This document shows, in pieces, positions 1 through 8,220 of a stretch of 64,000 nt of DNA (positions are counted from its first letter, which is position 1; the number at the start of each line of letters is the position of its first letter). The notes under the pieces were generated by a model. The model was not told the DNA's origin. It saw nothing but the letters and a program-made list of their open reading frames with translations, and did no database searches. Where the stretch lies: the NCBI GenBank assembly GCA_028752905.1, contig JAQNBH010000002.1:39888349-39952348 (forward strand), in the 5' to 3' direction. A program made the translations under genes and the position numbers. The DNA comes from Cladorhizidae sp. MBARI D1340-BT2. Lineage: Eukaryota; Porifera; Demospongiae; Poecilosclerida; Cladorhizidae.

Positions 1-1242
1 GGTTTAAGTCCTAACTCGGTCCAAGCACTAATCCTAGTCATTGTCCAAGCCCTAACCCTAGTCATTGTCCAAGCCCTAACCCTAGTCATTGTCCAAGCCC
101 TAACCATAGTCATTGTCCAAGCCCTAACCCTGGTCATTGTCCAAGCACTAATCCTAGTCATTGTCCAAGCCCTAACCCTAGTCATTGTCCAAGTCATAAC
201 CCTAGTCATTGTCCAAGCCCTAACTCTAGTCATTGTCCAAGCCCTAACCCTAGTCATTGTCCAGGCCCTAACCCTATTCATTGTCCAAACCCTAACCCTA
301 GTCATTGTCCTAGCCCTAACCCTAGTCATTGTCCAAGCCCTAACCCTAGTCATTGTCCTAGCCCTAACCCTAGTCATTCTCCAAGCCCTAACCCTAGTCA
401 TTGTCCAAGTCCTGGCCCTAGTCATTGTCCAAGCCCTGACCCTAATCATTGTCAGGGCCCTAACCCTAGTCATTGCCCTAACCCTGGTTATTGTCCTAGC
501 CCTAACCCTAGTCATTGTCCAAGCCCTAACCCTAGTCATGGTCCAAGCCCTAACCCTAGTCATTGTCCAAGCACTAACCCTAGTCATTGTCCAAGCCCTG
601 ACCCTAGTCATTGTCAGGGCCCTAACCCTAGTCATGGTCCAAGCCCTAACCCTAGTCATGGTCCAAGCCCTAACCCTAGTCATTGTCCAAGCACTAACCC
701 TAGTCATTGTCCAAGCCCTGACCCTAGTCATTGTCAGGGCCCTAACCCTAGTCATGGTCCAAGCCCTAACCCTAACTCTAGTCATTGTCCAAGCCCTAAC
801 CCTAGTCATTGTCCAAGTACTAACCCTAGTCATTGTCCAAGCCCTAACCATAGTCATTGTCCAAGCCCTAATCCTAGTCATGGTCCAAGCCCTAACTCTA
901 GTCATTGTCCAAGCCCTAACCCTAGTCATTGTCCAAGTACTAACCCTAGTCATTGTCCAAGCCCTAACCATAGTCATTGTCCAAGCCCTAATCCTAGTCA
1001 TTGTCCAAGTCCTAACCCTAGTCATTGTCCAAGCCCTAACCATAGTCATTGTCCAAGCCCTAACCCTAGTCATTGTCCAAGTCCTAACCCTAGTCATTGT
1101 CCAAGCCCTAACCCTAGTCATTGTCCAAGCCCTAACCCTAGTCATTGTCCTAGCTTAACCCTAGTCATTGTCCAAGCCCTAACTCTAGTCATTGTCCAAG
1201 CCCTAACCCTAGTCATTGTCCAAGCCCTAACCCTATTCATTG
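1..1242. repeat. 24-bp telomere-like tandem array, copy I
   Basis: About 52 tandem copies of a 24-bp unit whose core reads CTAACCCTAGTCATTGTCC, followed by AAGCC. The reverse strand of a canonical unit contains CTAGGGTTAGGG, nearly two metazoan telomere hexamers. Common variants replace AAGCCCTAACC with AAGCACTAATCC, AAGTCATAACC or AAGTCCTGGCC. The unit is a multiple of three, so the + strand reads continuously as VQALTLVI; this is not evidence of a gene. The window opens exactly at the array's degenerate first unit (ggtttaagtcctaactcgg), the same start seen at 2916, so another spacer probably lies just upstream. Confidence 0.97.
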
Positions 1243-2286
1243 CCCTCACTAGAAGATTATTCACTAGACACACCCATCATGCCCTCACTACAAGATTATT
1301 CACTACACACACCCATCATGCCCTCACTACAAGATTATTCACTAGACACACCCATCATGCCCTCACTAGAAGATTATTCACTAGACACACCCACCATGTA
1401 CTCACCAGAAGATTATTCACTAGACACACCCATCATGCCCTCACCAGAAGATTATTCACTACACACACCCATCATGCCCTCACTAGAAGATTATTCACTA
1501 GACACACCCACCATGCACTCACCAGAAGATTATTCACTAGACACACCCATCTGGCCCTCACTAGAAGATTATTCACTAGACACACCCACCATGCCCTCAC
1601 TAGAAGATTATTCACTAGACACACCCATCATGCCCTCACTAGAAGATTATTCACTAGACACACCCACCATGCCCTCACTAGAAGATTATTTACTACACAC
1701 ACACACAATGCACTCACTAGAAGATTATTCACTAGACACACCCATCATGCCCTCACTAGAAGATTATTCACTACACACACACACAATGCACTCACTAGAA
1801 GATTATTCACTAGACACACCCATCATGCCCTCACTACAAGATTATTCACTAGACACACCCATCATGCCCTCACTAGAAGATTATTCACTAGACATACCCA
1901 CCATGCCCTCACTAGAAGATTATTCACTAGACATACCCACCATGCCCTCACTAGAAGATTATTCACTAGACACACCCACCATGCCCTCACTAGAAGATTA
2001 TACACTACACACACCCATCATGCCCTCACTAGAAGATTATTCACTAGACATACCCACCATGCCCTCACTAGAAGATTATTCACTAGACATACCCACCATG
2101 CCCTCATTAGAAGATTATTCACTAGACACACCCATCATGCCCTCACTAGAAGATTATTTACTAGACACACCCACCATGCCCTCACTAGAAGATTATTCAC
2201 TAGACACACCCACCATGCCCTCACTAGAAGATTATTCACTAGACACACCCATCATGCCCTCACTAGAAGATTATTCACTAGACACT
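1243..2286. repeat. 39-bp tandem array 39A, copy I
   Basis: About 27 copies of a 39-bp unit that starts ccctcactagaagattattc and continues actagacacacccatcatg. One + frame reads MPSLEDYSLDTPI per unit and stays open through the array into the spacer, ending at 2346. A second + frame (LTRRLFTRHTHHA) is also largely open, so openness reflects a stop-poor 39-bp unit. The change from the 24-bp array happens at the same bases (ctattcattgccctcact) in three of the four modules, so the modules were duplicated as wholes. Confidence 0.96.
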
Positions 2287-2341
2287 AGCTCTATGGGGAC
2301 ACACACTGCAGAGCATTACCACTGGATTAAAAATCCAAGAA

Positions 2342-2347
2342 AATAAA
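2342..2347 (+). terminator. Candidate poly(A) signal AATAAA, spacer A
   Basis: AATAAA lies about 55 bp past the end of the 39A array, in an A-rich stretch, and overlaps the TAA that closes the MPSLEDY frame. The same hexamer is in the same place in the other two spacers. The hexamer is common by chance in A-rich DNA, so its use as a poly(A) signal is inference from position and repetition only. Confidence 0.35.
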
Positions 2348-2435
2348 ATAATAATCCAAAAGTGGCTCAACTATGTATAATGCTCTTCACACTTGACCTA
2401 TATCTCTGAGGGCAAGGGGAATTCTGCATTCTCTA

Positions 2436-2448
2436 GTTGCCTAGCAAC
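2436..2448. promoter_or_regulatory. RFX X-box-like palindrome, spacer A
   Basis: GTTGCCTAGCAAC fits the RFX X-box pattern GTNRCC-N-RGYAAC exactly, with a 1-nt gap between half-sites. It lies 8 bp upstream of a TATA box in the same spacer. RFX factors bind such sites in animals; binding here is inference. Confidence 0.5.
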
Positions 2449-2455
2449 CCACTGG

Positions 2456-2463
2456 TATATAAA
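2456..2463 (+). promoter_or_regulatory. TATA box candidate, spacer A
   Basis: TATATAAA is a consensus TATA box reading rightward, just after the X-box-like site. A start about 30 bp downstream (near 2490) would send a transcript through the rest of the spacer, the 39B monomer and the 24-bp array II. It is conserved in all three spacers. Confidence 0.45.
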
Positions 2464-2872
2464 CTTGCAGATGTGCTATTCCTTAAATATTGCACACCAA
2501 CTGATTCTGTATATACAAACTACTGTAGGAGTATGTTTGTGGGGGCCAGCACATGTCTCTGTGGAGTGATAGAATGGTGGAAGTAAAGACATGTCCTGGT
2601 GGCAGCCATCCCTCCTCTCCTTGAAGAAGGGGATTCTCAAGCCACTACAAGCTCGTGGAAATCAAGAATGGAGGACATACTTGGCAGGGGACTTTTGACC
2701 TTCATTTGTGATGGTGGGCACTACAAATGGAACAGATCTGAGGTCACCTCATAAAGCAATTGCTCTATTCCTAATAGTAACCACCACATACAGTTGCTGC
2801 TCCCACTGCCTCCTAGGGCTAACTTAGAGGGGGGCAGTCATGTAGTCTGGTGCATGGCCAGGCTTCTCTCTG

Positions 2873-2913
2873 TCCTATGTGAGGAGTGTGGAGGTCTAGT
2901 GAAACTCTGTGCC
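2873..2913 (+). repeat. Single 39B monomer at the right edge of spacer A
   Basis: One diverged 39B unit (cctatgtgaggagtgtgg then aggtctagtgaaactctg) sits between the spacer and the 24-bp array. Spacers B and C carry two such units here. It has ctatg where the megasatellite has ctgtg. It may be an ancestral or seed copy of the 39B array that fills 13379-64000. Confidence 0.9.
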
Positions 2914-2915
2914 AT

Positions 2916-4073
2916 GGTTTAAGTCCTAACTCGGTCCAAGCACTAATCCTAGTCATTGTCCAAGCCCTAACCCTAGTCATTGTCCAAGCCCTAACCATAG
3001 TCATTGTCCAAGCACTAACCCTAGTCATTGTCCAATCCCTAACCCTAGTCATTGTCCAAGTCATAACCCTAGTCATTGTCCAAGCACTAATCCTAGTCAT
3101 TGTCCAAGCCCTAACCATAGTCATTGTCCAAGTCATAACCCTAGTCATTGTCCAAGCCCTAACTCTAGTCATTGTCCAAGCCCTAACCCTAGTCATTGTC
3201 CAGGCCCTAACCCTAGTCATTGTCCAGACCCTAACCCTAGTCGTTGTCCAAACCCTAACCCTAGTCATTGTCCTAGCCCTAACCCTAGTCATTGTCTAAG
3301 CCCTAACCTTAGTCATTGTCTAAGCCCTAATCCTAGTCATTGTCCAAGCACTAACCCTAGTCATTGTCCAAGCCCTAACCCTAGTCATTGTCCAAGCCCT
3401 AACCCTAGTCATTGTCCTAGCCCTAACCCTAGTCATTCTCCAAGCCCTAACCCTAGTCATTGTCCAAGTCCTGGCGTTAGTCATTGTCCAAGCCCTAACC
3501 CTAGTCATTGTCCAAGTCCTGGCCCTAGTCATTGTCCAAGCCCTGACCCTAGTCATTGTCAGGGCCCTAACCCTAGTCATTGTCCAAGTCCTGGCCCTAG
3601 TCATTGTCCAAGCCCTAACCCTAGTCATTGTCAGGGCCCTAACACTAGTCATTGTCCTAGCCCTAACCCTAGTCATTCTCCAAGCCCTAACCCTTGTCAT
3701 TGTCCAAGTCCTGGCGTTAGTCATTGTCCAAGCCCTAACCCTAGTCATTGTCCAAGCCCTACCCCTAGTCATTGTCCTAGCCCTAACCCTCGTCATTGTC
3801 CAAGGCCTGGCCCTAGTCATGGTCCAAGCCCTAACCCTAGTCATTGTCCAAGCACTAATCCTAGTCATTGTCCAAGCCCTAACCCTAGTCATTGTCCAAG
3901 TCATAACCCTAGTCATTGTCCAAGCACTAATCCTAGTCATTGTCCAAGCCCTAACCATAGTCATTGTGCAAGCCCTAACTCTAGTCATTGTCCAAGCCCT
4001 AACCCTAGTCATTGTCCAAGCACTAACCCTAGTGATTGTCCAAGCCCTAACCCTAGTCATTGTCCAAGCCCTA
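2916..4073. repeat. 24-bp telomere-like tandem array, copy II
   Basis: About 48 units, opening with the same degenerate first unit as position 1 and ending at aagcccta near 4073, where non-satellite sequence begins. Blocks of variant units (gtcctggccctag, gccctaccct, tcgttgtcc) are more diverged than in the other copies. Reading frames are open on both strands (VQALTLVI on +, MTRVRAWT on -), as expected of a 24-bp unit lacking stops. Confidence 0.96.
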
Positions 4074-4280
4074 CAGTATTAGACAATTTTTTTTTTAATC
4101 CCTACAAATATATTATAATCTTTGTCCTTCACCATTCACTAGCTTCACTATTATACTAACTGCATTTCAAGCTTCAGCTCATTATTGTCAACCATTCTTG
4201 AGTTACGATACTTGTAGCCGCCCACTTCATTGCATACCTCTTCAGAAATACCTCTTCAGAAAAGAATAATTGGGATAGTA
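4074..4280. other. Left edge of the non-satellite island
   Basis: Non-repetitive sequence with a T10 tract at about 4087-4096. It contains an exact 14-bp tandem duplication (tacctcttcagaaa at 4235-4248 and 4249-4262). No gene or RNA signature was seen. No inverted repeat matching the island's right edge was found. Confidence 0.6.
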
Positions 4281-4304
4281 CCAAAGTGGTGGTTACCACT
4301 TTGG
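4281..4304. repeat. Perfect 10-bp hairpin at the left end of the MITE-like element
   Basis: ccaaagtggt and accactttgg are exact reverse complements separated by 4 nt (ggtt). The hairpin overlaps the left terminal repeat of the dispersed element that starts near 4289. Confidence 0.8.
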
Positions 4305-4646
4305 ACCTCCATAGATTCTGCACACTTCACTGTATGCACTTGATATATAGCTCAAAAGATAGATCTCCCTGTGTGCTCTCTCTTGATACTAAAAACGGTT
4401 GCATAGCTATAGCCATGCTAAAGTTACAGGCAGTCAAAGTTGTGGTCTCAAAACCAGCCTGCCCAAGTTTTCTTCATTTCGAATGTGTAAGATAATTGAA
4501 TTAGCACCTGTGGCTACAGGAAGCATTTGGGGTAAGTATGTGGTCAAGTATGGGCTGGTGGGAAATATATTTAAAAGATGATTCCACCCACTACATAAGT
4601 GTCCAGTGAAGTGTGTGGAATTCATGAGCTATAAAGTCATGACCAC
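4289..4646 (+). mobile_element. MITE-like dispersed element, copy 1
   Basis: About 358 bp with no credible coding capacity, related to a second copy at 6673-7029. Shared blocks include ctccatagattc, an exact 18-mer acttgatatatagctcaa (4338-4355 here, 6722-6739 there) and ttagcacc-N-gtggcta (4501-4516 and 6906-6921). The first block of 49 bp has identical spacing in both copies. The right end (ataaagtcatgaccac, 4631-4646) is the reverse complement of copy 2's left end at 14 of 16 bases, suggesting terminal inverted repeats. No target-site duplication was clear. A small non-autonomous DNA transposon is the best guess. Confidence 0.5.
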
Positions 4647-4978
4647 GAGGTTTTGATATGTTTGTAGCAAGTAGCTACTACTAGCCAAGAGGTGAGGGCT
4701 GGCTCCACTTCACATGGCAACCTGCAGCTCCAATAGAGACCATGTAGGGCCAAACTAAACTGTCCTCAGCAAGCACTCTACACTGGCTGCAGGTGGCACA
4801 GCAATCACTAGCACAGCATGAATGCAGTGTTGCCATGGTGTTGGATTTGATCAATAAATGTTGGGATTTTTCATCATTAGAAAATTGGTCGACATTTCTC
4901 ATTTTTTGACATATCAGACCATGTGTGCAGCTTATTTCAAACCCACTCTCTGTGGTATTAGCTGAGTGTGGTCATTTT

Positions 4979-5060
4979 GTGGTCACCTGGTCTGTGCAGG
5001 AATATTAAGGTGGTCACTTGGTCTATGCATCCACAGTCCTGTGTTATTATGTGGTCACCT
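4979..5060 (+). repeat. Three spaced GTGGTCAC motifs
   Basis: gtggtcac occurs at 4979, 5010 and 5051. The first two are followed by related sequence, cTggtctgtgca and tTggtctatgca. Spacings are 31 and 41 bp, so this is a degenerate short repeat rather than a clean array. No function is apparent. Confidence 0.55.
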
Positions 5061-5290
5061 CCTAAAGTCACAGCCATCACAGAGGTGGATAATTATTGGC
5101 ATGCAATCTGCCAAATCAAAGACTGCTTGGAAACTTAGTATCGCTACTCTACATTGCCAAAACTCGCAAAAGCCATTCTAGTTATACCCCATGGCAATGC
5201 TGATACTGATTGTTTATTCGGCCACATTGGTCTCAACAAAACTAAGCACAGAAACAGACGAGAAATTTGGAAATTACCAAAAAAAATATG

Positions 5291-5322
5291 GCAACACTGT
5301 GAATGTGCAACACTGTGAATGT
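5291..5322 (+). repeat. Exact 16-bp tandem duplication
   Basis: gcaacactgtgaatgt occurs twice head to tail with no mismatch. This is a simple recent duplication. Confidence 0.9.
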
Positions 5323-5409
5323 GTGCTAAGATATGCACTTTCATGGTAGCCCACGGTTTTCAGGGCGAGTGTACCAATAGCTACTGCCCCATACAACCTG
5401 TGAACACAT

Positions 5410-5431
5410 CCACACACACACCCACACACAC
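5410..5431 (+). repeat. CA-rich microsatellite
   Basis: An interrupted (CA)n tract, cacacacaca-ccc-acacaca. Confidence 0.85.
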
Positions 5432-5675
5432 TAGAAGCTCATGATGGAGTATGCAGCCATTGATTCATGTCTCCTGCTCCACTGCTCAATGTTGCATAAG
5501 TCTTGCTAGTGCTGTAGATATGAGGTCATCATGATTTATGGGGCCACAGTGAGCTGGTGTGGATGTCTCCTCAAGCACACAGGGTTACCCTGGAATGTGT
5601 TATGTAACAATATACATAGGACACCAGTGGATCCCACACACCCTCTACATATCTCTAACACACCCACGCATACGT

Positions 5676-5696
5676 GCACACACACACACACACACC
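5676..5696 (+). repeat. (CA)n microsatellite
   Basis: About ten uninterrupted CA dinucleotides. Confidence 0.92.
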
Positions 5697-6401
5697 ACCT
5701 GCCATTAGTGCCTAATTAAAACACTCACATAGTAGAGTAGCTTCCTCTAATAATGATACATGTATTTCAATTATCAAGCACTTCCAAATTAGGAGCTACA
5801 TTAGACATTCACTGGATTAAAATTTTTATTCCATCATCATGTGATTACATCATTATTCTAAATTAGATTCCTCCGAGTGCAAGTTAACCAGTAGCAAGGG
5901 ACAAGGTGCAGGGTCAAAGGTCAATGAGAAGCCCCCCTATTTGTGTGGTTAATTCCTAGCAACTATAAGCTATGGGATAGCAGTGTTGTTATTAAATGCA
6001 GTCATGAAGAATGTGCCCCTGTTGCAAGCCACAAGGATCATGAATTATCAGCACAAAGCCATGCTGCCAGTTTGCCCAGACTCTCTCCATGTGTGCTTAT
6101 GAGAGACAGGCTAGGGAGTAGGAGGTCCTAGAGGAGGTAACGCACCAACCAACAAGCCACTACATTAGCCACCCTTTACCAGTATTAGATGAACTCCTTC
6201 ACAGACCTGCTTCTTCACCAGCATTGTAGGAGAGCAGGCCATCACTAACCCAAGTAGTGTTAAGTTTCAGCTTGTGGCCCGTCCAACTGTCAGTGACAAA
6301 TGACAATCACAATGAAAGTAACGACGCTAAGAATTTAAGATTACACGGCTTCAGATCTCCGCGATATACATATAGTACAGGCCTCTACGCACTTGGCTCA
6401 C

Positions 6402-6459
6402 CTTCAGAGAGGTCAAATATACTGCTAGTTGCTAGAGAAATCCTTCGTTCCATTGCCAT
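6402..6459 (-). CDS. Weak candidate first coding exon, unknown protein
   Basis: On the minus strand an ATG at 6459-6457, with an in-frame TGA 16 codons upstream, opens MAMERRISLATSSIFDLSE plus one further base. It runs into AAG|GTGAGC, a near-consensus metazoan 5' splice site with the exon ending at 6402. An NRF-1-like palindrome lies about 75 bp upstream, and this stretch is more CpG-containing than its surroundings. I could not find a following exon in matching phase: the nearest plausible acceptor, about 270 bp further along the minus strand, gives an immediate stop. No protein family is recognised. Chance coincidence of an ATG and a donor-like site remains likely. The opposing + frame over 6257-6514 begins with GTG, so it is not a better call. 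Confidence 0.2.
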
Positions 6460-6531
6460 CAATTTGAATGCGTCAAAACTAGGAACGGTCAGTAGGTTTC
6501 CTCCTCAATTTTGAACTGGCCCGACTTTTTT

Positions 6532-6541
6532 ACGCATGCGC
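6532..6541. promoter_or_regulatory. NRF-1-like palindrome
   Basis: ACGCATGCGC matches the NRF-1 half-site palindrome GCGCATGCGC at 9 of 10 bases. Such sites mark TATA-less animal promoters. It lies upstream of the weak minus-strand first-exon candidate. Confidence 0.3.
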
Positions 6542-6672
6542 GAAAGAGGACCAAACAAGATACATACATGTAAATCTGTTGTCGTTTTTGTTGTTGTGTC
6601 GTCTAGTTTTTAAGGGGTGAAAGTTGCATTTTTGGGGGGGAGAGTGACCCACATGTACTTTTCCCCTTTCTT

Positions 6673-7029
6673 GTGGTTACGACTTTATAACTCCATAGAT
6701 TCCGTAAACTTCATGGTATGGACTTGATATATAGCTCAACAGATAGGTCTCTCTTTGTGCTCTCTGTTGGTACTAAAATATTTTCCATAAGTATAACTAT
6801 AGCCAAGTTACTGGAGCTACAAGTGGATGGACAAGTGGAGGGAACCTCGATGGCTGTTTTCGACGCATAAATATCTCCAGATTGCCAAGTGCCAGAGAGT
6901 TGAAATTAGCACCAGTGGCTAGCCCTACTCTACTTATTCAATTCAATGAGTGTTTTCATTAGGCGCTAAAATGTAAATACGTGGTCAAGCGCGTGGGTGG
7001 GAAATGAATTTCGGTAATATCCTAAAAGA
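6673..7029 (+). mobile_element. MITE-like dispersed element, copy 2
   Basis: A diverged relative of the element at 4289-4646, in the same orientation. It begins gtggttacgactttat, the counterpart of copy 1's left end, and keeps the 18-mer at 6722-6739 and the ttagcacc-N-gtggcta block. Relative to copy 1 it has an insertion of about 40 bp after 6921 (ctactctacttattcaattc onward). Similarity fades after ctaaaaga near 7029, where AT-rich sequence starts, so the right terminal repeat seems lost. Confidence 0.45.
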
Positions 7030-7215
7030 GAACATCTTTCATAACAATAATATAAAAATTAAATAAAAATTAACAGCTGGAAATGTATATTTATATTATG
7101 TATACATGTAAATTGTATACATGGAAATTGTAAATTTAAATTATTATAATTATAATAATTGAACAACAACAACACAATATATAATAATAATAAATACAAA
7201 TAATAATAATAATAA
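7030..7215. repeat. AT-rich low-complexity tract
   Basis: A/T-dominated sequence with (AAT)n and (ATT)n runs, ending in taataataataataa directly before the 68-bp minisatellite. No gene content. Confidence 0.85.
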
Positions 7216-7712
7216 CATGCTCTGTCCTGCACCTGATCTAAACACTGGGCCCCTCAACAATGCAGGCCCAACACTACAACTAGCATGCTCTGGCCTGCAT
7301 CTGATCTAAACACTGGGCCTCTCAACAATGCAGGCCCAACACTACAACTAGCATGCTCTGGCCTGCACCTGATCTAAACACTGGGCCTCTCAACAATGCA
7401 GGCCCAACACTACAACAGGCATGCTCTGGCCTGCATCTGATCTAAACACTGGGCCCCTCAACAATGCAGGCCCAACACTACAACTAGCATGCTCTGGCCT
7501 GCATCTGATCTAAACACTGGGCCTCTCAACAATGCAGGCCCACTACAACTAGCATGCTCTGGCCTGCACCTGATCTAAACACTGGGCCCCTCAACAATGC
7601 AGGCCCAACACTACAACTAGCATGCTCTGGCCTGCACCTGATCTAAACACTGGGCCCCTCAACAATGCAGGCTCACTACAACTAGCATGCTCTGGCCTGC
7701 ACATGATCAAGA
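7216..7712 (+). repeat. 68-bp minisatellite, seven units plus a partial
   Basis: Units start with catgctctg at 7216, 7284, 7352, 7420, 7488, 7553 and 7621, with a partial from 7686. Two units are 65 bp, lacking aac within cccaacactac. Units are nearly identical, varying at ctgcatctg/ctgcacctg and gggcctctc/gggcccctc. Each carries a 9-bp inverted repeat, ggcctgcat and atgcaggcc, around a loop of about 33 nt (8 bp in the cac variant). Confidence 0.95.
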
Positions 7713-7759
7713 CCAGAACAGGTTAGTAGAAATGCTGGCCAAATAATTGTTCACACTGC

Positions 7760-7784
7760 TATATATATATATATATATATATAT
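7760..7784. repeat. (TA)n microsatellite
   Basis: About twelve uninterrupted TA dinucleotides just after the 68-bp minisatellite. Confidence 0.95.
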
Positions 7785-7873
7785 TTCGGTAACGATGTCA
7801 TCTGCTAGTGGTCAAGCTTACAGGATATGCTAATAGACAAGTCTACAGTCAGGTATATATATGATGTCATCAG

Positions 7874-7994
7874 CTAAGAATATATTAGCTCTAGTTTGGC
7901 AGAGTCTAGAAGGTCTTCTGGCCAGTGATGGCCCACTTCACCATTGAAGGCCACCATCTTCTTAGATGTGATGAGAGCTGCCAATATGGAGCCT
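7874..7994 (-). CDS. Candidate terminal exon of an unrecognised gene
   Basis: On the minus strand a strong 3' splice site (ctgcttgtctctctcttctt then gcag, ending at 7995) precedes a 121-bp segment. Read after one base, it is open for 39 residues beginning GSILAALITSKKM, with a middle part FNGEVGHHWPEDLLD, ending AKLELIYS and a TAG at 7876-7874. The other open frame (APYWQLSSHL...) stops 8 codons earlier. The pyrimidine tract is the best splice signal in the island. No upstream exon is visible: only about 220 bp separate it from the 39A array, so the gene is either cut off by satellite or has satellite in its intron. No clear AATAAA follows on this strand. No family is recognised. Confidence 0.3.
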
Positions 7995-7999
7995 CTGCA

Positions 8000-8220
8000 A
8001 GAAGAGAGAGACAAGCAGACAGAGTTACACACACACACCAATCACACCCCTTCCCCAATGGCTTGCACCCGACATATAGTAACACACTGTCCAAACAAAA
8101 CTTAACCCTCTTACAAGTACTACCCAAGCACCTTCCCAGCGAACAGGGTGGGACCTCAGTGTCTAGGAGACAACAGACTCTGACTTGGAAGAGACATCCA
8201 CCCTACATTCCTAGGCCCAC
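8000..8220. other. Right edge of the non-satellite island
   Basis: Non-repetitive sequence with a short (CA)n tract near 8030, ending at cctaggcccac where the 39A array begins mid-unit. On the minus strand it would be intron upstream of the candidate terminal exon. No other feature seen. Confidence 0.5.

Larger units (their letters stand above)
2287..2915. repeat. Spacer of the composite satellite module, copy A
   Basis: About 630 bp of complex sequence repeated near-identically at 9637-10303 and 11657-12324. Copies differ by a handful of substitutions, for example ccactggatt versus ccactacatt, and ctagcaaccc versus ctagtaaccc. It contains in order an AATAAA, an X-box-like palindrome, a TATA box, about 400 bp without recognisable features, and one 39B monomer at its right edge. 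No ORF of convincing length or protein-like content was seen on either strand. Confidence 0.93.
4647..6400. other. Island interior, no supported gene
   Basis: About 1.75 kb of ordinary non-satellite sequence. It contains short direct repeats and CA-rich microsatellites listed separately. Open frames here are short (60-73 codons), several lack an ATG, and none shows a recognisable domain. A minus-strand frame at 4681-4902 is Cys-rich at its centre but has no supporting splice or homology signal that I can see. Confidence 0.5.

Noticed and set aside
538..1158. Hydrophobic repeat frame VQALTLVI as a membrane protein
   Set aside because: A by-product of a 24-bp unit. It recurs in all four arrays, drifts with unit variants and lacks a proper start.
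1..1242. A true telomere end
   Set aside because: The unit is 24 bp with only one and two-thirds hexamers, is followed by other satellites on the right and recurs as internal blocks. It is telomere-like interstitial DNA, not a chromosome end.
1..4073. CRISPR array
   Set aside because: The repeats are directly abutting with no unique spacers, there are no cas genes, and the context is eukaryotic.
4681..4902. A 73-codon minus-strand frame with a Cys-rich centre
   Set aside because: Length is within chance for 4 kb read in six frames, with no splice or homology support visible.
6257..6514. An 85-codon + strand frame in the island
   Set aside because: It starts with GTG, not ATG, shows no recognisable domain and lies opposite a slightly better (still weak) minus-strand exon candidate.
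7906..8127. A 73-codon minus-strand frame crossing the candidate splice acceptor
   Set aside because: It reads through the strong pyrimidine tract and a CA repeat. The frame that starts after the acceptor is a better exon.
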